This document shows, one piece after another, positions 1 through 5,821 of a DNA stretch of 7,222 nucleotides. The notes below the pieces were generated by a model. That model searched no databases. It was not told the origin of the DNA and worked only from the letters and a program-made list of their open reading frames with translations. Made by a program: the position numbers and the translations under genes. The DNA is from Planctomycetaceae bacterium (GTDB lineage Bacteria; Planctomycetota; Planctomycetia; Pirellulales; Thermoguttaceae), in NCBI GenBank assembly GCA_031276415.1, contig JAISNF010000151.1, forward strand, positions 1 to 7,222, read 5' to 3'. Numbering within the stretch: the stretch's first letter is position 1; each line of letters begins with the position of its first letter.

Positions 1-240
1 GCAGTGAACAGCAACTTATATGTTGTCGTAAGTCTTTGAAATATAAAGACTTCCGTCAACCATGCAAGGGGTAGGCAACCTTTCGCCGAAGGGTTTTCAC
101 CCACGGTTGCGCCGGTTGATATTGTTTTCATTTCCGTCCGAAAACAGGGACACTGTCGGCGAGTACGCCGACCAATGTTTACGGCGAAAGATTGCATTAG
201 TCTTTGGAATATTCGCTCAAATGGCTGAAATATTATGAAT
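1..240. other. Unassigned structured segment without a convincing gene
   Basis: No reading frame here looks like a recognisable protein. Several complementary segments are visible: AAGTCTTT (30-37) with AAAGACTT (45-52); TCAACC (56-61) with GGTTGA (114-119), enclosing GCAACC (75-80) with GGTTGC (105-110), which encloses GGGT (91-94) with ACCC (99-102) around a TTTC loop; TTTTC (125-129) with GAAAA (140-144); and GTCGGCG (155-161) with CGCCGAC (166-172) around AGTA. CTTTCGCCG (80-88) is also complementary to CGGCGAAAG (182-190), and AGTCTTTGRAATAT occurs twice (31-44 and 199-212). A 57-codon plus-strand frame (62-235) and a minus-strand frame open to the window edge overlap, but neither is convincing. 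It could be a structured RNA, a dispersed structured repeat, or the 3' region of a gene beginning outside the window. Confidence 0.35.
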
Positions 241-261
241 GATAAAAATGATATATCACTT

Positions 262-310
262 AAACACGAAAACCTTGTAAACGCTTTGTTTACAAGGTTT
301 TTTCGTGTTT
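262..310. terminator. Strong hairpin, probable bidirectional terminator
   Basis: The arms at 262-282 and 288-310 are complementary along their full length except for two extra T on the right arm, around the loop GCTTT. On the plus strand the inner 12-bp stem (271-282 with 288-299) runs into six T (298-303), the classic intrinsic terminator form, so it could end whatever is transcribed from the left. On the minus strand it starts three bases after the tRNA-Pro 3' end and has a shorter T run, so it likely also ends the tRNA transcript. Confidence 0.8.
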
Positions 311-312
311 AG

Positions 313-388
313 TCGGGGCGACAGGATTCGAACCTGCGACCTTTTGACCCCCAGTCAAACGCGCTAAACCAGGCTGCGCCACGCCCCG
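313..388 (-). tRNA. tRNA-Pro (anticodon GGG)
   Basis: Read on the minus strand this is a complete 76-nt cloverleaf. The acceptor arms are CGGGGCG (388-382) and CGCCCCG (320-314), with discriminator A at 313. The anticodon stem is TTTGA/TCAAA around the loop CTGGGGG, which places GGG at positions 34-36, with G37 as expected for proline tRNAs. The T arm contains GGTTCGAATCC. The first pair C1-G72 is typical of bacterial tRNA-Pro. The 3' CCA is not encoded, since CTA follows the discriminator, so it must be added by the CCA-adding enzyme. A weak promoter-like pair, TTGGTA (421-416) and TATGTA (398-393) with 17 bp between, lies just upstream but matches the consensus poorly. Confidence 0.97.
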
Positions 389-867
389 ATTTTACATATA
401 TTCGCACATTAAAGTTACCAATGAATCACAAACCTTCGTAATTATCCCGAATTTTAAAATCTTTACAAGCCCCTAACTGTATTACAATAGTATATTAACC
501 AATATTTCATTCAACAGAAATATTCCCATTTCATGTTAGGTGCATGTTAGGTAACTGTTATGTTTTAGACAATCTGTTAAAATTTGTGCTTTATCATGAT
601 TATATCAGCCTAATATTATGTCAACCCATCAAATATTCCGGCAGTGCCGTGATATTTAACGGGATTCGCCGTAATAGCCGTGATATATGATGGTTAAGAG
701 CAATTTTAGTGCTGTTTTTCAGTGTTGTTGTGCCAAAATCTGATATGGCATCATATTTGCTGTAATTTTATTTTTACTTTTTATGATTTTACTTTATGGT
801 TTTACGGTCATAATTTTGACGGTTTTAACGATAACTCAATCTTTAACTTTTTACACTTAATCATTTT
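389..867. other. Long AT-rich intergenic region with short repeats
   Basis: This 479-bp gap separates the divergent tRNA-Pro and multiheme cytochrome genes. I see no convincing coding frame. It contains an 11-bp tandem duplication CATGTTAGGTG/CATGTTAGGTA (532-553), the 10-bp direct repeat GCCGTGATAT at 646-655 and 677-686, and further TGATAT or ATATCA motifs near 602 and 741. The last 150 bp are very T-rich. TTGACG at 816-821 resembles a -35 box but has no good -10 partner at 16-18 bp. The length and repeats would suit regulatory DNA for the cytochrome, but no regulator can be named. Confidence 0.5.
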
Positions 868-3723
868 GTGTTTGTGAATATTAGTTTGACAGAATTATTA
901 TTTCGTATTTTATTGTTAGCCGGTTTATTTTTTATGCCGGAATTTTCTGTTGCGGATGAGAAGGATGTTCGTTTTCCGTTGCAAAAACAAGACGCACGTT
1001 ACGCCGATCCGGAATCCTGTACAAAATGTCACGCCGATCTTTGTTCACAGTGGAAAAAAAGCGACCACGCAAAATCAATGGATCACGCATCCGAACAATC
1101 TGTTCTCGGTAATTTCAACAATATCTCGTTTCGCCATATCGGTTTTGATGACCTATTGCTTTTGAGTTCCGCTGAAATTAAAAAATTGCTTGATGTTCTC
1201 GAAACAGAAAAAATTGAGCGGAATCCGCGAAAAGAATATTTTTCCGAAACGAATAATAATGAACTCAATAAGAATGATCCGAAACAACGATATAATGTTT
1301 CCGGTCGGAAAATGAAGGCAATTGCGGGAGCCGGTTTTGAAGAATTGGTTACGGCAACCTTTGACGCTAAGCAAGGAATTACCGAACAGTTACGGCAAAA
1401 TATGTCCGCAATACAACGTCAGGAATTTGACGCCGAATTGGAATTTCAGAAATTGTTACGGTTTCAACGCCCCGGCGATATTGCTGTTGCGCAAGATAAA
1501 ATTGTTCGTGTGATCGGCAAACTTGTTGAAGACGGTTTTATCACAACAAAATTCGGAACACATTTTCGCATGTTCCGTAACGAAAACAAATTTATGGTTG
1601 ATACTGATATTGGAACGTTTGAAGTTCGTTTTACGCTTGGCAACCGTCCGCTGCAACAATATTTAGTGGAAACAAACGGCGGACGGCTTCAGGCGTTGCC
1701 GGTTGCGTGGGATTCAATTGAAAAACGTTGGTTTCATCTTTATCCCAAAGAACAGATTCCCAAAGGCGATCCGTTACACTGGACAACATCGTTACAAAAT
1801 TGGAACCGAATGTGCGCCGATTGTCATACGACTAATTTGTACAAAAATTTCGATCCGAAAACAAAAGAATATCGTACAACTTTTACAGAACTCCGTGTCG
1901 GTTGCCAGTCTTGTCATGGTCCTTGCGGAAAACATGTTGAAACAGCGGAAAAATATGTCTTGACAACCAATTGGAAATCGGAAATTCCGACAGAAGTTTT
2001 TTCGTTGACCAATGCGGGCGGAACGGAAATTGTTCAGAGTTGTGTGTTTTGTCATGCCCGCCGCCGTTTGTTACGTAAAGGTCCCAAACCGCCGGAAATT
2101 CCCGCCGCTGATTGGTTTATTCCCGAATCGGTTGACATGCCCATTTATTATCCTGACGGGCAATTGCTTGAAGAAGCGTTTGAATACGGATCGTTTTTGC
2201 AATCGAAAATGCACGATAAAGGTGTTAGTTGTACGAATTGTCATGAGCCGCATTCGCTGGAATTAAAGTTTCAGGGCAACCGGCTTTGTACGCAATGTCA
2301 TTCGCCGTCAATTTACGACACGATAAAACATCATTTTCATCCGAACACCGCCAAACCCGGAACACAATGTGTCGAGTGTCATTTTCCGCAATCAACTTAC
2401 ATGGTTGTTGATCCGCGGCGTGATCACAGTATTCGGAAACCGAGTCCGGCGTTGACGCTTGCAGCCGGAGTTCCCAATGCCTGTTCGATTTGCCATCGTG
2501 ATAAAAATAAAGGCGAAACATTGGAATGGGCAAGAGATCATATTGATCGTTGGTATGCCGAAAAACGTAAAACTTCCGTTGGATACAGCGATCTTTGGCC
2601 TACCGAAGATCATTATGCGTTGGCAATTGCCGCCGGAAGAAGAGATGATCCAATTGCAGTACAAAAATTATTAAAGGTTGTTCGCGATAAGGGAAACAAA
2701 GAATTTCGTCCTGTAATTCGAGCCGGTGCAATTACATTGTTGAGCCGTATTCCCAATGACCAGACGGATGAAATTTTTTCAGTGTGTGTGGACGGTTTAA
2801 ATGATACGGATTTATGGGTTCGGTTTGCGTCATTGAGCGCATTGGCGGCACAACCGGATAATGTGAAACTGAAATATCTGACGCCGTTGCTCAATGATCC
2901 GGTTTTGGCAGTACGTACAGAAACGGCAAGAGTTTTAGCAAGAACGGCGTTTACAATAACAGATGATAATGTAAAAAAATCGTTCGAAAAAGCCAAACAG
3001 GAATATGTTACAGTTCAAAATGTTGATAATGATCAGGCGGCGGCTTATTTGAATCTTGCGGTTTTGGAACACGATCTTGCAGCTTCCAAAATTAACGAAG
3101 TGAATCGCTGGCTGGAAGCGGCTGTTCAAGATTCTTCGTCTTCAGCGGTTGACGAAGCCCAAAAAACAGCGTTGCCGTTAATTGAACGTTTAACCGCAAC
3201 AACTTTGGAATATTATCGTCAATCGCTTGAAATCGACAGCGATTTTTTACCGTCACGAATAAATCTGGCAATGTTGTATCATGAACGCGGTAACAATATT
3301 GCGGCGGAAAAAGAGTTTCGGGAAGCGTTACGAATTGAACCGGAAAACGGTAATACGGCTTATTCGCTTGGTTTGTTGCTTGCGGAACTTCAACGTCCAG
3401 AAGAAGCGGCGGCGATGCTTCGTCGGGCATCGAATAATCTTGAAACAGCAACCGGACAAACCGCAACCCGAAACCGTGTTCGATATAATCTTGGTTTATT
3501 GTTGCTCCAATTAAAACGGCATGACGAAGCGGAAAAAGAATTATCGGACATTATCCAATCGGAACCGCAAAATATTACTTTTTTGTACGCTTTAACTGTT
3601 TCCTATCTGCAACGAAACGCAACATCACAAGCATTAGCAATTCTTGACCGAATCATCAAACTCGATCCGCAAAACCCACAATGGCAACAATGGAAAACCC
3701 GCATCCGTTCACAACATCACTAA
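868..3723 (+). CDS. Exported octaheme c-type cytochrome with HEAT-like and TPR regions
   Basis: Residues 1 to about 29 form a signal peptide, with a hydrophobic stretch at 14-22 and probable cleavage after SVA, so the 951-residue protein acts outside the cytoplasmic membrane. Eight CXXCH haem-attachment motifs start at residues 51, 316, 346, 392, 455, 474, 501 and 539. Further histidines that could act as distal ligands include KHHFHP at 487-492. Residues about 570-700 look like helical HEAT-type repeats, and about 793-935 contains roughly four TPRs, for example LAMLYHERGNNIAAEKEF. This is the cytochrome c554-like plus TPR architecture common in planctomycetes and other environmental bacteria. 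The likely role is electron transfer within a larger complex, with donor and acceptor unknown. A lysine-, glutamate- and asparagine-rich stretch (about 90-228) separates the first haem from the rest. The start is GTG, the first possible start after the in-frame stop at 844-846. There is no clear Shine-Dalgarno sequence, and the internal ATG at 934 would destroy the signal peptide. It faces nadD tail to tail. Confidence 0.9.
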   Translation: MFVNISLTELLFRILLLAGLFFMPEFSVADEKDVRFPLQKQDARYADPESCTKCHADLCSQWKKSDHAKSMDHASEQSVLGNFNNISFRHIGFDDLLLLSSAEIKKLLDVLETEKIERNPRKEYFSETNNNELNKNDPKQRYNVSGRKMKAIAGAGFEELVTATFDAKQGITEQLRQNMSAIQRQEFDAELEFQKLLRFQRPGDIAVAQDKIVRVIGKLVEDGFITTKFGTHFRMFRNENKFMVDTDIGTFEVRFTLGNRPLQQYLVETNGGRLQALPVAWDSIEKRWFHLYPKEQIPKGDPLHWTTSLQNWNRMCADCHTTNLYKNFDPKTKEYRTTFTELRVGCQSCHGPCGKHVETAEKYVLTTNWKSEIPTEVFSLTNAGGTEIVQSCVFCHARRRLLRKGPKPPEIPAADWFIPESVDMPIYYPDGQLLEEAFEYGSFLQSKMHDKGVSCTNCHEPHSLELKFQGNRLCTQCHSPSIYDTIKHHFHPNTAKPGTQCVECHFPQSTYMVVDPRRDHSIRKPSPALTLAAGVPNACSICHRDKNKGETLEWARDHIDRWYAEKRKTSVGYSDLWPTEDHYALAIAAGRRDDPIAVQKLLKVVRDKGNKEFRPVIRAGAITLLSRIPNDQTDEIFSVCVDGLNDTDLWVRFASLSALAAQPDNVKLKYLTPLLNDPVLAVRTETARVLARTAFTITDDNVKKSFEKAKQEYVTVQNVDNDQAAAYLNLAVLEHDLAASKINEVNRWLEAAVQDSSSSAVDEAQKTALPLIERLTATTLEYYRQSLEIDSDFLPSRINLAMLYHERGNNIAAEKEFREALRIEPENGNTAYSLGLLLAELQRPEEAAAMLRRASNNLETATGQTATRNRVRYNLGLLLLQLKRHDEAEKELSDIIQSEPQNITFLYALTVSYLQRNATSQALAILDRIIKLDPQNPQWQQWKTRIRSQHH

Positions 3724-3740
3724 TTATCGTATGACTTTTA

Positions 3741-3790
3741 TTTAACCACAGATTTGTTAACCACAGAGAACACAGAGATTTTTAATTGGA
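3741..3790 (+). repeat. ACCACAGAG repeat, copy A
   Basis: It starts with AACCACAGATTTG and continues into TTAACCACAGAGAACACAG followed by a T-rich stretch. The 21-bp core (3757-3777) is exactly the reverse complement of 3958-3978 and differs by one base from 7136-7156. It begins about 18 bp after the cytochrome stop codon. Repeats of this ACCACAGAG type are widespread between genes in planctomycetes and some other phyla (from general knowledge), and their function is not established. Confidence 0.8.
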
Positions 3791-3810
3791 ATCGAAACGT
3801 TATTTAAGTT

Positions 3811-3830
3811 CCGGCGGTTAAAACCGCCGG
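3811..3830. repeat. GC-rich hairpin 1 in the convergent gap
   Basis: CCGGCGGT (3811-3818) and ACCGCCGG (3823-3830) form a perfect 8-bp stem around TAAA, extendable to 9 bp with a two-base loop. It is far more GC-rich than its surroundings. No T run follows on either strand, so it is not a standard intrinsic terminator, although it lies between convergent genes. It looks like a palindromic intergenic repeat module. Confidence 0.75.
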
Positions 3831-3842
3831 CTACATTGGAAA

Positions 3843-3857
3843 TGCCCCAACGGGGCA
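3843..3857. repeat. GC-rich hairpin 2 in the convergent gap
   Basis: TGCCCC (3843-3848) and GGGGCA (3852-3857) pair perfectly around a three-base loop, and flanking A and T bases extend the pairing slightly. It is the second of three hairpins spaced by 12-21 bp between the inverted ACCACAGAG copies. An AT-rich stretch follows on the plus strand, so weak termination of the cytochrome transcript is possible but unproven. Confidence 0.65.
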
Positions 3858-3878
3858 ATTTAAAACAATCAGCCGTAA

Positions 3879-3908
3879 CGTAGAAACGCGATGCATTGCG
3901 TCTCTACG
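3879..3908. repeat. Hairpin 3, CGTAGA-type palindromic repeat
   Basis: CGTAGAAACGC (3879-3889) and GCGTCTCTACG (3898-3908) pair at 10 of 11 positions. The enclosed eight bases contain the palindrome ATGCAT, so the pairing can extend further with one G-T wobble. GTAGAGACGC-type palindromes are known as dispersed intergenic repeats in cyanobacteria and planctomycetes (from memory). The single mismatch suggests an ageing copy. Confidence 0.7.
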
Positions 3909-3927
3909 ATTCAAACTTATTCTCCGT

Positions 3928-4023
3928 GAATGATTACAAAAATTTCCTCTCTGTGAACTCTGTGTTCTCTGTGGTTAATAAAGTGGTTACACAAAAATAA
4001 ATTTGTGATTTTTAGAAGTTTCC
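3928..4023 (-). repeat. ACCACAGAG repeat, copy B (inverted), overlapping the nadD 3' end
   Basis: On the minus strand this begins at GGAAACTTCTAAAAA, inside the last codons of nadD. It continues through the 21-bp ACCACAGAG core (3978-3958), a second shorter CACAGAG unit, and a T-rich end. The first 31 bases match 28 of 31 in the copy at 7104-7134, and its T-rich tail also resembles that copy. Its core is the exact inverse of copy A, so A and B together form an inverted repeat around the three hairpins. The last three nadD sense codons and its stop lie within it. Confidence 0.75.
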
Positions 4024-4635
4024 GTATAGTTTATGTGATTTAATATATGCCTCTACATTTTTCGGAACCAAAAAACGAATACTTTCACCGCAGGAAATTT
4101 TGTTTCGGATATGTGTGGAAGAAAAACCTATCGGCGGCATTTGTATAATATTGTTTCGGATTTTGTCCAAATATTCCTGAGGAAGAAAACTGCTCAACGC
4201 TTCAAAATACGGTAACGGCAAATCAGGACGCTGCGCCACCAACGGTACGGCAAGTTGCAAAATCTCGCGAACATCACGCCAATTCGGAAGATCATTGAAC
4301 ATGTCCGAACCCATCAAAAGAAACAACTCCGGCTCCGCCAAAGCAAACGTTTTTTTGAAATATCGAAGCGTTTCAACCGTATAACTCGGTTCACTCCGAT
4401 CAATCTCGTAACGGCTGACCAGAAATTCGTTACAATCAATGACGGCTAATTCAATCATGTTAAAACGGTCTTCGCCGGAAACATGATATGTTCCTTTGCC
4501 TGAACGATGCGGCGAAACTCCTGTCGGCACAAACACAATCCGGTCTAAATTCGCTTGACAAAGACAACTCTCCGCCAGCAAAAGATGACCAAAATGAATC
4601 GGATCAAAAGCCCCGCCAAAAATTCCGTAACGCAT
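4012..4635 (-). CDS. nadD: Nicotinate-nucleotide adenylyltransferase NadD
   Basis: It transfers AMP from ATP to nicotinate mononucleotide to give deamido-NAD, a cytoplasmic step of NAD synthesis. From the start chosen here the protein has 207 residues, a normal length. The nucleotidyltransferase signature GGAFDPIHFGH is at residues 7-17, the conserved SYTVETL at 84-90, the GSDMFNDLPNW segment at 109-119, and the family motif FSSTHIRNK at 171-179. I place the start at the ATG where MRYGIFGG matches family N-termini. An ATG at 4644 or a TTG at 4653 would add three or six residues, but the TTG lies inside a 14-bp tandem repeat. GGGAG lies too close to the 4635 ATG to be an ideal ribosome site. 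It follows the secreted TIM-barrel gene by about 30-50 bp and may be cotranscribed. The usual neighbours rsfS, proA and obg are absent. Its stop codon sits in a dispersed repeat. Confidence 0.95.
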   Translation of the reverse strand: MRYGIFGGAFDPIHFGHLLLAESCLCQANLDRIVFVPTGVSPHRSGKGTYHVSGEDRFNMIELAVIDCNEFLVSRYEIDRSEPSYTVETLRYFKKTFALAEPELFLLMGSDMFNDLPNWRDVREILQLAVPLVAQRPDLPLPYFEALSSFLPQEYLDKIRNNIIQMPPIGFSSTHIRNKISCGESIRFLVPKNVEAYIKSHKLYGNF

Positions 4636-4647
4636 CGCTCCCATACA

Positions 4648-4689
4648 AGACAAAGGTCAAATATACAAGGTCAAACACAAAAGTCAAAA
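4648..4689 (-). repeat. Three 14-bp tandem repeats at a gene junction
   Basis: Read on the minus strand, three consecutive 14-base units are visible: TTTTGACTTTTGTG, TTTGACCTTGTATA and TTTGACCTTTGTCT. The first contains the stop codon (TGA, 4686-4684) of the secreted TIM-barrel gene, and the third contains the possible TTG start of nadD. They fill the whole junction between the two genes and end four bases before the ATG at 4644. They may be a simple slippage duplication that set the present gene spacing, or a spacer with a regulatory role. Confidence 0.6.
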
Positions 4690-5574
4690 TTCAATACCGG
4701 AAAGATATTTCAGACTTTGCGGAATTTGTTTGAGAACATCCGAACTCTCGTCTTCAATAAAATAATGTTTCACCCCGATTTCCTGCGCCGCCTTCAACAC
4801 AGCAGGATAATCCACCTGACCAGTCCCCAACGCCACATCATTTTTCGTATCGGTTCCGCCACTAAGATTGCCCTCAACTCCTTTGGCTAAATCTTTTAAA
4901 TGCATCAAAATCCAACGGTCAGGATATTTTTTCAATAATTGAACAGGGTCTTGACCAGGGAAAATCGTCCACATTACATCCATCTCAAATTTGACACAAT
5001 CAGCATCCGTTTTTTGAACCAATAAATCAAATAACGTTTCCCCGTTTTTGTACGGATAAAATTCGTAACCGTGATTGTGATAGTAAAATTGAATTCCCTT
5101 TTCTTTAAGACGTTTTCCGATAGTATTAAAATCTTCGGCAATTTTTAATGTCTGGGCTTCGTCAAGCGGTTTTTTGTGAGGAGCCCAAGCAACTCCAACA
5201 TATTTAACGCCCAAATCATTCGCTATTTCTACCGCCTTGTCGGTTTGCTTCAAAAGAAAATCGTATCCGGCGTGCGCACCAATCGGTTTTAATCCGCGTT
5301 GTTTCAGAGCCTCCTTCATTTGCTCTTGCGTCAAACCGTAATGATTGTCCAAACCGATTTCGACTTCGACAAAACCTTGTTCTTTGGCAAAATCCAAAGC
5401 AACAACTCCGCTTTCTTTGATCTGATTGCGTAAAGAATAAACAACCAAACCAACCGGTCCACGAAATGATTTACTCGTTCCAACCGGTTCCGCCGAAATC
5501 AAAACGGAAACAAAAACCGGCAAAACAAACAATGATAAAACACAACAGGTTAATAATTTGAATTTCATAGTCAT
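4684..5574 (-). CDS. Secreted TIM-barrel protein of the sugar phosphate isomerase/epimerase family
   Basis: The 296-residue protein begins with a clear signal peptide: MKFK, then hydrophobic residues to about 26 and probable cleavage after ISA at 28. The two cysteines at 10-11 do not form a lipobox. The rest matches the xylose isomerase-like/AP endonuclease 2 TIM barrel: VEIG (E72), GAH (H101), FYYHNHGYEF with H166, H168 and E171, VKFEMDVMW (E197, D199), MHLKD (H225, D228) and FIEDES (E274-E276). These include the usual metal-binding and catalytic acids and histidines, so it is probably an active metal-dependent isomerase, epimerase or lyase. The sugar substrate cannot be told. Export argues against a phosphorylated cytosolic sugar. 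Two ATGs lie six bases apart (5574 and 5568), with only A-rich sequence upstream and no good Shine-Dalgarno. nadD follows closely on the same strand. Confidence 0.88.
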   Translation of the reverse strand: MTMKFKLLTCCVLSLFVLPVFVSVLISAEPVGTSKSFRGPVGLVVYSLRNQIKESGVVALDFAKEQGFVEVEIGLDNHYGLTQEQMKEALKQRGLKPIGAHAGYDFLLKQTDKAVEIANDLGVKYVGVAWAPHKKPLDEAQTLKIAEDFNTIGKRLKEKGIQFYYHNHGYEFYPYKNGETLFDLLVQKTDADCVKFEMDVMWTIFPGQDPVQLLKKYPDRWILMHLKDLAKGVEGNLSGGTDTKNDVALGTGQVDYPAVLKAAQEIGVKHYFIEDESSDVLKQIPQSLKYLSGIEF

Positions 5575-5781
5575 TTTTCTTTTTGTAAAAGTAATTGATT
5601 GATTAAAAAAGAACTTCCAAAAAAACTCTTCCTTTTTACATTTGTCCTTAAAATTAAAGACTTACAAATATTTTTCAAGTAAAAGATTCCTTTTTAGAAA
5701 TTCCATTAACAAAAAACACAAACACCGATTTTAATTTAATTTTCAACAAAAATTATCAGAAACAAATTGACCAATAATCGC
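5575..5781. other. AT-rich upstream region of the secreted isomerase-like gene
   Basis: This is strongly AT-rich with long A and T runs and no convincing coding frame. It should carry the promoter of the downstream minus-strand gene because a hairpin separates it from the gene before. TTGAAA occurs on the minus strand (near 5679-5674), but a good -10 box at standard spacing is not evident, so no promoter is assigned. Confidence 0.45.
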
Positions 5782-5814
5782 AACACAAACCAATGTACAT
5801 TATTGGTTTGTGTT
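5782..5814 (-). terminator. Hairpin after the cytosolic isomerase-like gene
   Basis: AACACAAACCAAT (5782-5794) and ATTGGTTTGTGTT (5802-5814) form a perfect 13-bp stem with a 7-base loop, beginning seven bases after the stop codon at 5822. On the minus strand no immediate T run follows, so termination may be weak, or the hairpin may mainly stabilise the 3' end. CCAATAAT (5771-5778) can pair with ATTATTGG (5799-5806) in a competing fold. Confidence 0.65.
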
Positions 5815-5821
5815 CGGTTAT

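Noticed and set aside
3..74. Possible C-terminal tail of a plus-strand gene entering from the left (stop TAG at 72-74, or TGA at 37-39 in another frame)
   Set aside because: Only 12-23 codons are visible, in two competing frames and with no motif, so no partial gene can be supported.
62..235. 57-codon plus-strand frame starting at ATG 62
   Set aside because: It has no ribosome-binding site and no recognisable motif, overlaps several perfect hairpins, and competes with an equally open minus-strand frame. It is more likely a by-product of the structured segment.
1..240. Minus-strand frame open across the whole left segment to the window edge
   Set aside because: The translation has no family resemblance that I recognise, and the frame also runs open back through the terminator hairpin, so the openness looks like chance or composition.
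816..849. TTGACG as -35 of a promoter for the cytochrome gene
   Set aside because: No acceptable -10 hexamer lies 16-18 bp downstream; the nearest A/T-rich hexamers match poorly.
2613..2996. Minus-strand frame of 127 codons inside the cytochrome gene, and the similar one at 3092-3466
   Set aside because: Both lie opposite a strongly supported coding frame with haem motifs and TPRs and show no family features; they are antisense shadows.
3741..4023. CRISPR-like or insertion-sequence interpretation of the repeats
   Set aside because: The repeats are inverted, unevenly spaced and without unique spacers of constant length, and no transposase frame is present.
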